Made by a program: the position numbers and the translations under genes. Of a DNA stretch of 64,000 nt, positions 17,689-26,902 are shown in pieces. The stretch lies in contig NZ_JAAOLY010000003.1 of NCBI RefSeq assembly GCF_011601275.1, forward strand, positions 357,318 to 421,317. Reading direction: 5' to 3'. The number at the start of each line of letters is the position of its first letter. Position 1 is the first letter of the stretch. Under the pieces are notes generated by a model. The model worked only from the letters and a program-made list of their open reading frames with translations. It searched no databases and was not told the origin of the DNA. The DNA is from Janthinobacterium lividum (lineage in GTDB: Bacteria; Pseudomonadota; Gammaproteobacteria; Burkholderiales; Burkholderiaceae_D).

Positions 17689-18098
17689 CTATTCTCTGCC
17701 TTCTTCGGCTTGGTCCGCAGGCTGGCCGCCGCTTCGCCAATGGCGAACGGGTCGCGCGACAGGATGGCCGCGCCCAGGTCGACCAGCCTGGCGGCCGCGC
17801 CGATGGCGGCCTTTATGTCGGCGATGCGCTTGAGCTGCTGCTTGCCCTTGGCGATGGCGCCCTCGATATCGCCGCGCGCCTGCTCCGCCCCTTCGGCCGT
17901 CAGATAGATGCCGTATGCGCGAAACAGGGACACCATCTGGTCCAGGTGGTTTTCATATTGTTCCAGCAGCGCGCGCTCGTCCGGCGCCAGCGTCTCGCGT
18001 TCGCGGATGCGCAATTCCAGCACCAGGCTCGAAGCCTGCGCCAGGCTGTCGGCGATGGCGTAGCTTTGGTCTTTCGTCAGTTCGGTCAGTTGGGCCAT
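17685..18098 (-). CDS. Hypothetical protein, helical, 137 residues
   Basis: Not recognised. The product is strongly alpha-helical with no signal peptide or clear membrane span (AQLTELTKDQSYAIADSLAQ start; LLEQYENHLDQMVSLFRAYG amphipathic). The start ATG 18098 follows an AGGAG site. It lies 24 bases after the lipoprotein gene in the same direction, so the two are probably one transcript and may act together. No function can be proposed. Confidence 0.7.
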   Translation of the reverse strand: MAQLTELTKDQSYAIADSLAQASSLVLELRIRERETLAPDERALLEQYENHLDQMVSLFRAYGIYLTAEGAEQARGDIEGAIAKGKQQLKRIADIKAAIGAAARLVDLGAAILSRDPFAIGEAAASLRTKPKKAENS

Positions 18099-18122
18099 GG
18101 GATACTCCTGTGTGCGCGCCGC

Positions 18123-19031
18123 TTACCAGCGGGCGGGGGCATAGAAAACAGCCTGTTTTTGCAGCGTGTCGACCTGGCGTGAAAACTGCGCCAGCTGCTG
18201 TTCCAGTTCAGGCGCCTGCAGGCGGTCGAGATTGGCGCGCAGCGCGGCCACGCTCGCTTGCAGCGCGTCGACGGCGGCGACGTACGCGGCGACGATCTTT
18301 TCCCTTTCCTGCAATTGCCGGCCTTCCAGGTGCAGTCGCGTGCGGATGTAGTTGGCGGCCAGCGGTTCGCGCGGCGCGGCCTTGTCGACGGCGCCGCGCA
18401 ACAGGTCCAGGTCGCGCAATTCATCCTGCAAGCCGGCACGGTAGCTGCGCTGCGCATACTCCTTGAGCGCATTGCTGACGATGTCGACGGCCTCCTGCTC
18501 GTCGAGCAATTCGCGCAAGGCCGATTTCTGCAGGCGTTGCGTGGCCAGGCGGCTCAGGTGCTCGCTCAATTTGACCACTTTCGACAGCTTGCCCGCATCG
18601 AGCAGGGGCGCGCCGCCGCCCGGTTGCGCCAGGCCGCCCAGCGCATCGCCGAGTCCGCCAAGCTCTTCCTTGTAGACGGGCAGCTTGTCATCGGCCAGCG
18701 CCGCCATGGTGCGGGCATAGCGCAGCAGGAGGTCGTTCAGGCTGGCGATCGACGCTGTGGCCTGCTCGATGGCGGCGCAATCGGCGCGCGCCGCCTGTTC
18801 GCTCGCTTGCGCATCGAAACGCTCGGCCAGGATCAGGCGCTTGCGCATGGCCTTGTCCATGCAGCTGTGGACGCCGCCCGCCAGCATGGGTTCGAAGTGG
18901 AGCGACATCTTTTGCGTCTGTTCGGCAAACGTGCGCACGGGCGCCAGGTTGGTGGCGCAGCCGCCCAGCAGCAGGCTGGCGATGGCGCCAAGTAGCAGGG
19001 GGTAAAGGGATGAATTCGACGGGCGCTGCAT
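18123..19031 (-). CDS. Hypothetical lipoprotein, 302 residues, coiled-coil
   Basis: Putative envelope lipoprotein: positively charged start, hydrophobic core and lipobox LLGGC (Cys near residue 25) in MQRPSNSSLYPLLLGA onward. The rest is helical and coiled-coil-like, rich in Ala, Leu and Gln (LEGRQLQEREKIVAAYVAAV; ALRANLDRLQAPELEQQLAQ). ATG 19031 is chosen because the lipobox is correctly placed; an in-frame upstream start at 19100 would bury it. Family not recognised. Likely co-transcribed with the small helical gene downstream. Confidence 0.72.
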   Translation of the reverse strand: MQRPSNSSLYPLLLGAIASLLLGGCATNLAPVRTFAEQTQKMSLHFEPMLAGGVHSCMDKAMRKRLILAERFDAQASEQAARADCAAIEQATASIASLNDLLLRYARTMAALADDKLPVYKEELGGLGDALGGLAQPGGGAPLLDAGKLSKVVKLSEHLSRLATQRLQKSALRELLDEQEAVDIVSNALKEYAQRSYRAGLQDELRDLDLLRGAVDKAAPREPLAANYIRTRLHLEGRQLQEREKIVAAYVAAVDALQASVAALRANLDRLQAPELEQQLAQFSRQVDTLQKQAVFYAPARW

Positions 19032-19421
19032 ATGGCCTCCACGCGGTAGCAGTGACTGATGGGTCCGGCGCGCACGCGCTGGCATGGCCGACGTTAGCAT
19101 GCTGAGGGGTGGCAGTATTGCGCCAGATCAGTGGCCAGGAGAATCGCCGAGCTCGCCTTTTTGCCTGTCGCGTTTTGCCACAGGACTGTTGCCCGATGGT
19201 GCAAGGTGCTCCAATTTGCGCCATATTTTCCTTACAAAAGACTGACATCGGCCAGCAATCTGGTCTTTTTCGCATGTTGTTTTCGCATGTTGCGACGCGT
19301 CATATGTAGTTGTTGCTGGGGCATGTTTACTCACCTACAATGATTTATCGATGGGGCGGTTATCCAGCGTACGACTATAAAAATAAGTGGCATTAAAAAC
19401 GTTGTATCAGAGGAGATGACA
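19032..19421. promoter_or_regulatory. Divergent intergenic region upstream of liv operon, with tandem 13-base repeat
   Basis: About 390 bases without a gene between the lipoprotein gene and livJ. A perfect tandem repeat TTTTCGCATGTTG occurs at 19267-19279 and 19280-19292. It lies 130 bases before livJ and could be a regulator site. The closing stretch is AT-rich and ends in AGGAG (19411-19415), the livJ ribosome site. Confidence 0.5.
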
Positions 19422-20579
19422 ATGAATTTGAAACAGAAATTGCTCGTGGCAAGTTTGGTTTTGGGTTTCTCGCAGGCGGCGGTCGCAGCCGACCCCATCA
19501 AGATCGGCGTGTCCGGTCCGTTCACGGGCGGTTCCGCGCCGATGGGCGTGTCGATGCGCGACGGCGTCAAGCTGGCCGTGGCTGAAATCAATGCCAAGGG
19601 TGGCGTACTGGGCCGTTCCCTGCTGCTGATCGAGCGCGACGACGAAGCGAAGAACGAACGCGGCGTGCAGATCGCCCAGGAACTCATCAACAAGGAAAAG
19701 GTCGCCGCCACCGTCGGCTACATCAATACGGGCGTGGCCCTGGCTTCGCAGCGCTTCTACCAGGAAGCGAAAATTCCCGTCATGAACAATGTGGCGACGG
19801 GTTCCATCGTCACCAAGCAATTCGCCGACCAGCCGGAAAACTACATTTTCCGCAATGCGGCCAATGACACCATCCAGTCCGGCATGATCGTGCATGAGGC
19901 GATCGAGAACCGCAAGTTCAAGAAAGTGGCGATCCTGGCCGACTCCACCAACTATGGCCAGCTGGGCCGTGAAGACCTGGAAAAGGCGCTCGACAAGAAG
20001 GGCATCAAGCCCGTCGTCGTGGAAAAATACAACATCAAGGACGTCGACATGACGGCCCAGCTGCTGAAAGCCAAGCAGGCGGGCGCGGAAGTCGTGCTGA
20101 CCTACGGCATCGGCCCGGAGCTGGCGCAGATCGCCAACGGCATGGAAAAACTGGGCTGGAAAGTGCCGCTGATCGGCAGCTGGACCCTGGCCATGGGTAA
20201 CTTCATCGACAACGCGGGCAAGAACGGCAATGGCACGCGCATGCCGCAAACCTTCATCCAGGACGCCAGCACGCCGAAGCGCAAGGCTTTCATCGACGCC
20301 TATGTGGCCGCCTACAAGCCCTCGGGCGGACGCATGCCGTCGGCCGTCTCGGCCGCGCAAGGCTACGATTCGATCTACCTGCTGGCCGCGGCCATCACGC
20401 AGGCAGGCGGCACGGACGGCCCGAAAGTGCGCGCCGCGCTGGAAAACCTGAATGAAAAAGTGGAAGGCGCCGTCACCACCTACAACAAGCCGTTCAGCAA
20501 GACCAACCATGAGGCGATCACGGCCGACCTGACGGTCTTCGGTGAGGTCAAGGACGGCAAAGTCGTCCTCGCGAAATAA
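19422..20579 (+). CDS. livJ: Branched-chain amino acid ABC transporter binding protein (LivJ/LivK type)
   Basis: Periplasmic receptor for leucine, isoleucine, valine or related solutes, 385 residues, in the Peripla_BP_6 family. Sec signal peptide (LLVASLVLGFSQAAVA), then IKIGVSGPFTGGSAPMGVSM, the usual start of the mature protein, and YDSIYLLAAAITQAGG near the C-terminus. ATG 19422 is six bases after AGGAG; an ATG at 19416 would be too close. It heads the liv operon and is separated from livH by an internal terminator-like hairpin. Confidence 0.93.
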   Translation: MNLKQKLLVASLVLGFSQAAVAADPIKIGVSGPFTGGSAPMGVSMRDGVKLAVAEINAKGGVLGRSLLLIERDDEAKNERGVQIAQELINKEKVAATVGYINTGVALASQRFYQEAKIPVMNNVATGSIVTKQFADQPENYIFRNAANDTIQSGMIVHEAIENRKFKKVAILADSTNYGQLGREDLEKALDKKGIKPVVVEKYNIKDVDMTAQLLKAKQAGAEVVLTYGIGPELAQIANGMEKLGWKVPLIGSWTLAMGNFIDNAGKNGNGTRMPQTFIQDASTPKRKAFIDAYVAAYKPSGGRMPSAVSAAQGYDSIYLLAAAITQAGGTDGPKVRAALENLNEKVEGAVTTYNKPFSKTNHEAITADLTVFGEVKDGKVVLAK

Positions 20580-20603
20580 GCCTGGCAGACATTCGCCGCG
20601 CAG

Positions 20604-20639
20604 TGGCCAGCCTTGAGGAATCAGGACTGGCCATTTTTT
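20604..20639 (+). terminator. Internal terminator/attenuator between livJ and livH
   Basis: TGGCCAG (20604-20610) pairs with CTGGCCA (20627-20633), followed by six T residues. Placed between binding-protein and permease genes, it would lower downstream transcription and give excess binding protein, as is common in ABC importer operons. Confidence 0.75.
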
Positions 20640-20664
20640 CATCGTTCGTCTTCCGGGGAATACC

Positions 20665-21555
20665 ATGGAAATCTTCCTGCAGCTCGTCTTCAGCGGCATC
20701 GCGCTGGGCATGATCTATGCCGTCATCGCCTTCGGCTACCAGCTGACCTTTGCCACTTCCGGCACCCTCAATTTCGGCCAGGGCGAATCCCTGATGCTGG
20801 GCGCGCTCGTGGGCCTTTCCCTGGTGGGCACCATCCACGGCGGCCCGTACATGAGCTATCTCTTGATGATCCCCATCGTCATCGTCTTCGGCGCCTTGCA
20901 GGGTGTGTTCGTCGAATGGATAGGTGTGCGGCCCGCCATCAAGATCAAGTCCGAATTCGGCTGGATCATGTCGACCATCGCGCTGGCCATCATTTTCAAG
21001 AACGTGGCGGAAAACATCTGGGGCAAGGACGACCTGATGTTCCCGTCGCCGCTGTCGGCCGCGCCGTTTCAGGTGTTCGGCGCCAACGTGCAGCAGATGC
21101 AGGTGGCCGTCATCGTCGGCGCGCTGGCCATCATGCTGGCCGTCGAAGTGTTCAACCGCAAATCGATCTATGGCAAGGCCGTCGTGGCGACCGCCAACGA
21201 CCGCGATGCGGCCGGCCTGATGGGCATCAACACGGGCATGGTCATCACGTTTTCCTACGCTCTGTCGTCGGCCACGGCCGCCTTTGCCGGCGTGCTGGTG
21301 GCGCCGCTGACACTGACGGGGGCCACCATGGGCGCCTCGCTGGGTTTGAAAGCGTTTGCCGTGGCCATCATCGGCGGGCTGACGTCGGGCGTGGGCGCCA
21401 TCGTCGGCGGACTGATCCTGGGTATCGCGGAAACGACCACCGGCTACTACATCTCCACCGGCTACAAGGAAGTGCCTGGCCTGCTGCTCCTGCTGCTGGT
21501 GCTGGCCGTCAAGCCGTCCGGCCTGTTCGGCAAAGCCGCGATCAAGAAAGTCTGA
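20665..21555 (+). CDS. livH: Branched-chain amino acid ABC permease LivH
   Basis: Inner-membrane permease, 296 residues, with about eight hydrophobic helices. Start MEIFLQLVFSGIALGMIYAV and TSGTLNFGQGESLMLGALVG are typical LivH features; the coupling region holds ATANDRDAAGLMGINTG and the C-terminal half shows GLTSGVGAIVGGLILGIAET. It is followed seven bases later by the fused LivM-LivG gene. Confidence 0.94.
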   Translation: MEIFLQLVFSGIALGMIYAVIAFGYQLTFATSGTLNFGQGESLMLGALVGLSLVGTIHGGPYMSYLLMIPIVIVFGALQGVFVEWIGVRPAIKIKSEFGWIMSTIALAIIFKNVAENIWGKDDLMFPSPLSAAPFQVFGANVQQMQVAVIVGALAIMLAVEVFNRKSIYGKAVVATANDRDAAGLMGINTGMVITFSYALSSATAAFAGVLVAPLTLTGATMGASLGLKAFAVAIIGGLTSGVGAIVGGLILGIAETTTGYYISTGYKEVPGLLLLLLVLAVKPSGLFGKAAIKKV

Positions 21556-21562
21556 GGACCAC

Positions 21563-23506
21563 ATGAACAACAAAATCACCATGCTGGCGCTGAGCGCGGC
21601 GGGACTTGCCGCGCTTGCGCTGTTCCCCATCGTCATCCCGAACCCGTATTACATCCACCTGGCCGAGACCATCCTGATCTACGCCATCCTGCTGTTCGGC
21701 CTCGATATCGTCGTCGGCTACACGGGGCAGGTGTCGCTGGGCCACGCGGGCCTGTTCGGCATCGGCTCGTACGTCACGGGCGTGTTGGTGTTCAAGCTGG
21801 GCGTGTCGTTCTGGCTGGCCATCCCCGCCAGCATCCTGGGTGCGGCCGTGTTTGGCGCCATCCTGGCCTTGCCGGCCTTGCGCGTGACGGGCCCGTACCT
21901 GGCGATGGTGACGCTGGCCTTCGGCACCATCGTGCAAATCCTGATCAATGAAATGAGCTTCCTCACGGAAGGGCCGATGGGCATCAAGATCCACAAGCCC
22001 GTCCTGTTCGGCCACAAACTGACGGAGGTCGAGTACTACTACATGGTCGCCGCGCTGCTGGTGATCTCGCTGGTGGTGGTGCACCGCATCCTGAAGTCGA
22101 ACCTGGGCCGCGCGTTCGAAGCCTTGCGCGACAGCCCCATCGCCTCGGACTGCATGGGCGTGTCCGTGTACCGCTACAAGGTGTACGCCTTCGTCATCAG
22201 CGCCGGTTTCGCGGGCCTGGCCGGTAGCCTGTATGCGTATTCGGAAGAGTACATCTCGCCCAATACCTACAACTTCGAGCTGACGATCTTGTTCCTGCTG
22301 GCCGTCATCATGGGCGGACGCAAGACCCGTTCGGGCGCGCTGATCGGCGCCCTGATCGTCGTTATGCTGCCGAGCCTCTTGTCGGACATCGAGTTGTTCC
22401 GCAAGATTGCCGTCGGCGCCGCCGTGCTGGGCGTGATCGGCTCCGCCTTCATGCTGGCGAAAAAGCGTTCCACTCTGCGCGGCGTGATCGTGCCCCTGGT
22501 GGCCACCATCGGCCTGGCCGCGTTTTCCTACAAACTGGAAAACATGGTCGACTGGCGTCTGACCATCTTCGGTTTGATGACGCTGTTCGTCGTGTACTAC
22601 CTGCAGGATGGCATCGTCGGCTTCTTGATGAGCTTTATCGGCAAGGGCCGGCGCCATGTGCAAGCCGTCGCTTCGCACGGCGTGGCGCCGTTCGACCATG
22701 CGCAGGGCGGGCAGCAGGGCGCGACCCTGCTGCGCGTGGATCAGGCCCTGATGCAGTTCGGCGGCCTGAAAGCGCTGAACCAGGTGGACCTGAACGTCAC
22801 GCAAGGCTCCGTGCACGGCTTGATCGGGCCGAACGGCTCGGGCAAGAGCACGATGATGAACGTGCTCACGGGGATCTACAAGCCGACGGCGGGCAAGGTG
22901 GAATTTGCCGGCGCCGTGATCTCCGGCCGCACGCCGTCCGAGATCGCGCTGGGCGGCGTGGCGCGCACCTTCCAGAACGTGCAGCTGTTCGGCGAGATGA
23001 CGGCCACCGAGAACGTGCTGGTGGGCCTGCACAACACCTTCAAGTCGAACGTGCTGGACGTGATGCTGCATACGCCCCGCTACAAGCGCGAAGAGACGGC
23101 CGCGCGCGAGCGGGCCGCCAGCATTCTCGAATTCGTGGGCCTGGCCGACCTGGCCAACGAAGAGGCGCGCAATCTGCCGTATGGCAAGCAGCGGCTGCTG
23201 GAAATCGGCCGCGCGCTGGGCCTCAACCCACGTTTGCTGCTGCTCGACGAGCCGGCGGCGGGCCTGACGGCGCCCGACATCAAGGAGCTGATGGCCATCA
23301 TCCGCAAGATCCGCGAGCACGGCATCACCATCATCCTGATCGAGCACCACATGGACGTGGTGATGGCCCTGTCCGACGTGGTGACGGTGCTGGACTTCGG
23401 CCAGAAGATCGCGGAAGGCGCGCCCGCGCTTGTCCAGAGCGATCCGAAAGTGATCGAAGCCTACCTGGGCGGCAGCGCCGAAACCCTGGCGCCAGCGGCG
23501 CACTGA
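21563..23506 (+). CDS. LivM-LivG fusion: branched-chain amino acid ABC permease plus ATPase
   Basis: 647-residue single polypeptide combining two subunits that are separate in E. coli. Residues 1 to about 300 are LivM permease (DIVVGYTGQVSLGHAGLFGI; ALRDSPIASDCMGVSVYRYK); about 300-375 is an extra hydrophobic linker; the LivG ATPase begins near 390, with Walker A GPNGSGKS, VARTFQNVQLFGEMTATENV, LPYGKQRLLEIGRALG and Walker B LLLLDEPAAGL, then IEHHMDVVM. There is no stop or frame change at the junction. It is followed by livF after ten bases. Confidence 0.93.
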   Translation: MNNKITMLALSAAGLAALALFPIVIPNPYYIHLAETILIYAILLFGLDIVVGYTGQVSLGHAGLFGIGSYVTGVLVFKLGVSFWLAIPASILGAAVFGAILALPALRVTGPYLAMVTLAFGTIVQILINEMSFLTEGPMGIKIHKPVLFGHKLTEVEYYYMVAALLVISLVVVHRILKSNLGRAFEALRDSPIASDCMGVSVYRYKVYAFVISAGFAGLAGSLYAYSEEYISPNTYNFELTILFLLAVIMGGRKTRSGALIGALIVVMLPSLLSDIELFRKIAVGAAVLGVIGSAFMLAKKRSTLRGVIVPLVATIGLAAFSYKLENMVDWRLTIFGLMTLFVVYYLQDGIVGFLMSFIGKGRRHVQAVASHGVAPFDHAQGGQQGATLLRVDQALMQFGGLKALNQVDLNVTQGSVHGLIGPNGSGKSTMMNVLTGIYKPTAGKVEFAGAVISGRTPSEIALGGVARTFQNVQLFGEMTATENVLVGLHNTFKSNVLDVMLHTPRYKREETAARERAASILEFVGLADLANEEARNLPYGKQRLLEIGRALGLNPRLLLLDEPAAGLTAPDIKELMAIIRKIREHGITIILIEHHMDVVMALSDVVTVLDFGQKIAEGAPALVQSDPKVIEAYLGGSAETLAPAAH

Positions 23507-23516
23507 GAGGAAGACC

Positions 23517-24239
23517 ATGCTGACCATTCAAAATTTGCACGCCGCCTACGGCAAAGTCGAAGTCCTGCACGGCATTTCGCTCGACGTCCCGAAGGGCAAG
23601 CTGGTGACCCTGATCGGCTCGAACGGCGCTGGCAAGACCACCACCATGCGCGCCATCTCCGGCATGCTGAAACCGAAATCCGGCACTGTCACCCTGGGCG
23701 GCAAGGACGTCACGGGCCTCGATTCGCACAAGATCGCGCGTGCGGGCCTGGCCCATTCGCCGGAAGGGCGGCGCGTGTTCGCCTCGATGTCGGTGACGGA
23801 CAACCTGCTGCTGGGCGCCTTCCCCCGCTTTACGCGGGCGCGCCCGAAAGGCGATATCAAGCGCGACCTGGACAAGGCCCTGGAGCTGTTCCCTCGCCTG
23901 AAGGAGCGGCGCGACCAGCTGGCCGGCACCTTGTCGGGCGGCGAGCAGCAAATGCTGGCCATGGCCCGCGCCGTGATGCTGAACCCGGAAGTGATACTGC
24001 TGGACGAGCCGTCGATGGGCCTGGCGCCCATCCTGGTGGAAGAAGTCTTCCGCATCATCACGCGCCTGAAGGCCGAAGGCGTGACCATGCTGCTGGTCGA
24101 GCAATTCGCCGCCGCCGCCTTGAACGTGGCCGACTACGGCTACGTGCTGGAAAACGGCAGCATCTCGGTGCACGGGCCGGCCGAGAGCCTGAAAAACGAT
24201 CCGAAGGTGATCGCAGCTTACCTGGGCGGCGGACACTGA
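23517..24239 (+). CDS. livF: Branched-chain amino acid ABC ATPase LivF
   Basis: Second ATPase of the importer, 240 residues. Walker A GSNGAGKTT, signature LSGGEQQMLAMARAVM, Walker B VILLDEPSMGL, with the LivF-typical ISGMLKPKSGTVTLGGKDVT and GLAHSPEGRRVFASMSVTDN. It pairs with the LivG half of the upstream fusion. Its last 22 bases overlap a convergent gene on the other strand. Confidence 0.95.
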   Translation: MLTIQNLHAAYGKVEVLHGISLDVPKGKLVTLIGSNGAGKTTTMRAISGMLKPKSGTVTLGGKDVTGLDSHKIARAGLAHSPEGRRVFASMSVTDNLLLGAFPRFTRARPKGDIKRDLDKALELFPRLKERRDQLAGTLSGGEQQMLAMARAVMLNPEVILLDEPSMGLAPILVEEVFRIITRLKAEGVTMLLVEQFAAAALNVADYGYVLENGSISVHGPAESLKNDPKVIAAYLGGGH

Positions 24240-24907
24240 GCCCATAACGCCTCGAAACGTGCATCGGGTGGGTGCAGCAGCAGGACGCACTGCAGTGATG
24301 GGGCTGGTTCGAAGAACAGGCTGTAGCCGTTGCCGAAAATGCCAGGTCCCGCCAGCGTGTGGGTCCACCTGACGGTGGCGGATGCCGGTGTGATGCGCGT
24401 GTAGGTGACCGTCCTGCTGTCGCCGTCGATATCGTTGATATCGTACTGCGCTTCGAACGGCGCCAGTGCGCGCGCGCTTTTAAGCTGTCTGTTGACCAGG
24501 CGCCGGGCCAGGGTGCGCCACAGCCATTCCCACGGCTGCTGCTGCCAGACGACAATGCGCGGCACGAATACCAGCAGAACCAGGATCGTGCCGAAGAGCA
24601 CCATGCAGGCAATATCGAGCCGATATCCGTGCAGATCCAGGCCACCAGTCAGGGCAAAGGCCATGGCGGTGGCCAGGCCTATCACGCTGCCCCACACCAT
24701 CACGACATGCAGCCTGGGCGACTGCGCAAACGCCTGTTGCATTTGCCGCTGGCTGGCCTGCAAGCGCTGTTCGACCCCGCCGCGCACCCTGTTCGCCAGC
24801 AGCCTGGCATGGAAATGTGCTTCGAGTTCGGGCGCGATGCGTTCGAGGGCGTCCGCGTCGATGAGCGTGCGCAGGCGCAGGAGAGGGTGATCTGGGTTGG
24901 CTTGCAT
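24218..24907 (-). CDS. Hypothetical membrane protein, 229 residues
   Basis: Not recognised. Hydrophilic N-terminal segment (about 1-65), two adjacent transmembrane helices (VVMVWGSVIGLATAMAFAL; ACMVLFGTILVLLVFVPRIV), then a soluble C-terminal domain of about 110 residues. The first codons (MQANPDHPLLRLR) and about 20 bases ahead of the ATG match the start region of the DUF2288 gene at 27223, suggesting that its 5' end came from a local duplication. The 3' end overlaps livF. Confidence 0.6.
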   Translation of the reverse strand: MQANPDHPLLRLRTLIDADALERIAPELEAHFHARLLANRVRGGVEQRLQASQRQMQQAFAQSPRLHVVMVWGSVIGLATAMAFALTGGLDLHGYRLDIACMVLFGTILVLLVFVPRIVVWQQQPWEWLWRTLARRLVNRQLKSARALAPFEAQYDINDIDGDSRTVTYTRITPASATVRWTHTLAGPGIFGNGYSLFFEPAPSLQCVLLLHPPDARFEALWAQCPPPR

Positions 24908-24913
24908 GCGGGA

Positions 24914-24961
24914 TCAGGTGGCGACAAGTGGTGGCCGCCATGTTAACCGATAGGCTGCGGC
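24914..24961 (-). pseudogene. Remnant of a RES-domain gene 3' end
   Basis: On the minus strand this reads AAYRLTW and then a stop at 24916, identical in sense and in an 18-base stretch (CCATGTTAACCGATAGGC on the + strand, 24938-24955) to the tail of the intact RES gene (27310-27327). No RES similarity remains further upstream. It is followed, as in the intact copy, by ACCTGATC and a gene beginning MQ(A/T)NP. Likely a partial duplicate; short, so tentative. Confidence 0.45.
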
Positions 24962-25053
24962 CTGGTGCGCACTGCTGTTTCCCTTGCATTCTGCAGGCGG
25001 CAGCACGCTACGGCTGAAGATCGAGCACAGCCTGTAGCGCGAAGCAGGTCCGG

Positions 25054-25968
25054 CTAGAGTGGCGCTGGCGTCTGCAGCATCGATGGCCTGGTGACGCGGG
25101 CGATCCAGTTCAATACCATGTCCACCCGGGGCGCGAGGTGGCGGCGGTGCGGCATCAATAGCGTGACCGGCGTTGGCGGCGCACGAAATGCGGACAGAAC
25201 CTGTACCAGCTGGCCACTGTCCAGCAGGCGCTGGTTGGTTGGCAGTGCCGCCTGCATGATGCCCAGCCCGTTCAGGCAGGCCGACTGCATGAAGGTCGAG
25301 CTATTGACCGCCAGCGCACTGCGCATCGGCACGGCCTCTGGCGCGCCGTCGACCACGCAGCGCAGCGCCGCCTCCTCGTTGCGCAGGTTGCCCGCGTAGT
25401 ACACCAGCCGGTGGGCCGCCAGATCGGCCAGCGTATGCGGCGTGCCATGTGCTTCCAGGTAGGCCGGACTGGCGAGATTGGCCATGTCCATCAGTCCCAG
25501 CGGCCGGGCCACCAGGTCCGAGTCGGGCAGCGGCCCGATCCTGATCAGCGCATCGAATCCTTCTCGCACCATGTCCACGCGGCGGTCGTTGGTGCTGATG
25601 CCCAGGTCGAGCTGCGGGTGGGCCGCCAGCAGCGCCGGCAGGTGCGGCATCAGCAGTTCCTGGGCGAACAGGCTGGGCATGTCGATGCGCACACGGCCGC
25701 GTATTTCGCCGGCAGCCAGCTGGAACATGCCTTGCAACTGCTCGGCATCGGTCAGCAGTTCCTTGCAGCGCACCAGGAACAGCTCCCCTTCAGGCGTGAG
25801 CCGCACGCTGCGCGTGGTCCGTTGCAGCAGGCGGCCGCCCACTTTACCTTCCAGCGCTTGCACCACGGTCGATACCCGTCCCTTGGCCATGCCCAGCTGG
25901 TCGGCGGCCCTGGTAAAACTGCCCAGTTCGGCCACCCGGCAAAAAATCCTCAGTTCTGACAAGTCCAC
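25054..25968 (-). CDS. LysR-family transcriptional regulator
   Basis: 304 residues: N-terminal winged helix-turn-helix (DLSELRIFCRVAELGSFTRA; AADQLGMAKGRVSTVVQALE) and a C-terminal effector-binding domain (GRVRIDMPSLFAQELLMPHL). The start is GTG at 25968. It is divergent from an SDR gene 103 bases away, the usual layout for a LysR regulator and its target. The CrgA/AaeR-like subgroup is suggested by the TTRSVRLTPEG stretch. Ligand unknown. Confidence 0.9.
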   Translation of the reverse strand: MDLSELRIFCRVAELGSFTRAADQLGMAKGRVSTVVQALEGKVGGRLLQRTTRSVRLTPEGELFLVRCKELLTDAEQLQGMFQLAAGEIRGRVRIDMPSLFAQELLMPHLPALLAAHPQLDLGISTNDRRVDMVREGFDALIRIGPLPDSDLVARPLGLMDMANLASPAYLEAHGTPHTLADLAAHRLVYYAGNLRNEEAALRCVVDGAPEAVPMRSALAVNSSTFMQSACLNGLGIMQAALPTNQRLLDSGQLVQVLSAFRAPPTPVTLLMPHRRHLAPRVDMVLNWIARVTRPSMLQTPAPL

Positions 25969-26070
25969 GATTGTTCTCTATTGGGAAACAGTCATTTCAT
26001 TTTAAACCGATTTATTAACGCTAAGCGAAACGATACAGTGATCACCTCTTTCACCGTTCAAGGAAACATC

Positions 26071-26856
26071 ATGACCAGCACCGTATCGACCTCCGTTCCG
26101 ACCCAACGCATCGCGCTGATCACGGGCGCCAGCCGTGGCATAGGGCGCAGCACGGCGCTGCACCTTGCCCGGCAGGGCGTCGACGTCATCATCACTTATC
26201 TGAATCGCGCCGGACAGGCCGACGACGTCGTGCGCCAAGTACGGGCGCTGGGACGGCGCGCCGTGGCGCTGCAGCTCGATGTGGGCGCATCGGCCACCTT
26301 CGCCGGTTTTGCCGACCAGGTTCGCAGCACGCTGGCCGGTACCTGGCAGCGCGAGCGCTTCGATTACCTGGTCAACAATGCCGGCGGCGGCGTGTACGCG
26401 ACACTGGCCGACACTACCGAAGAACAGTTCGACCTGATGATCAACACCCACCTGAAGGGGACGTTCTTCCTGACGCAAAAGCTGCTGCCGCTGCTCGCCG
26501 ACGGCGGCCGCATCCTCAACACTTCGTCGGGCCTGACCCGCTTTGCGTTCGCCGGCTATGCCGCCTACGGCGCGGCCAAGGGTGGCATCGATGTGCTCAC
26601 GCGCTATATGGCGCTGGAGCTGGGACCGCGCGGCATCAGTGTCAATGCGGTGGCGCCCGGTCCCACGGAAACCGACTTCGGCGGCGGTGCGGTGCGCGAT
26701 GACAGTGCCCTCCAGCAGCAACTGGCGGCGATGACCGCGCTGGGGCGCACCGCTGTGCCGGACGACATCGGCGCCATGGCCTCTGCCTTGCTGGTCGAGA
26801 GCAGCGGCTGGGTCACCGGGCAGCGCATCGAAGCGTCGGGCGGCATGCTGCTGTAA
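26071..26856 (+). CDS. Short-chain dehydrogenase/reductase (classical SDR)
   Basis: 261-residue NAD(P)-dependent oxidoreductase. Cofactor motif TGASRGIGRS (near residue 18), LDV, structural NNAGGG, catalytic Ser in ILNTSSGLTRF, YxxxK in YAAYGAAKGG, and PGPTETDF after the active site. ATG 26071 follows AAGGAAA. Substrate unknown; probably controlled by the divergent LysR gene. The 102-base shared spacer is AT-rich and suited to LysR binding. Confidence 0.92.
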   Translation: MTSTVSTSVPTQRIALITGASRGIGRSTALHLARQGVDVIITYLNRAGQADDVVRQVRALGRRAVALQLDVGASATFAGFADQVRSTLAGTWQRERFDYLVNNAGGGVYATLADTTEEQFDLMINTHLKGTFFLTQKLLPLLADGGRILNTSSGLTRFAFAGYAAYGAAKGGIDVLTRYMALELGPRGISVNAVAPGPTETDFGGGAVRDDSALQQQLAAMTALGRTAVPDDIGAMASALLVESSGWVTGQRIEASGGMLL

Positions 26857-26902
26857 GAGCTTCAGATGTGTTTGGGAATATTGACGGGCGTGGGCGCCGG
26901 CG

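Noticed and set aside
21563..23506. LivM-LivG fusion as a sequencing artefact
   Set aside because: No frame change is needed, the linker is a long coherent hydrophobic segment, and both domains are complete; such fusions are plausible in this group.
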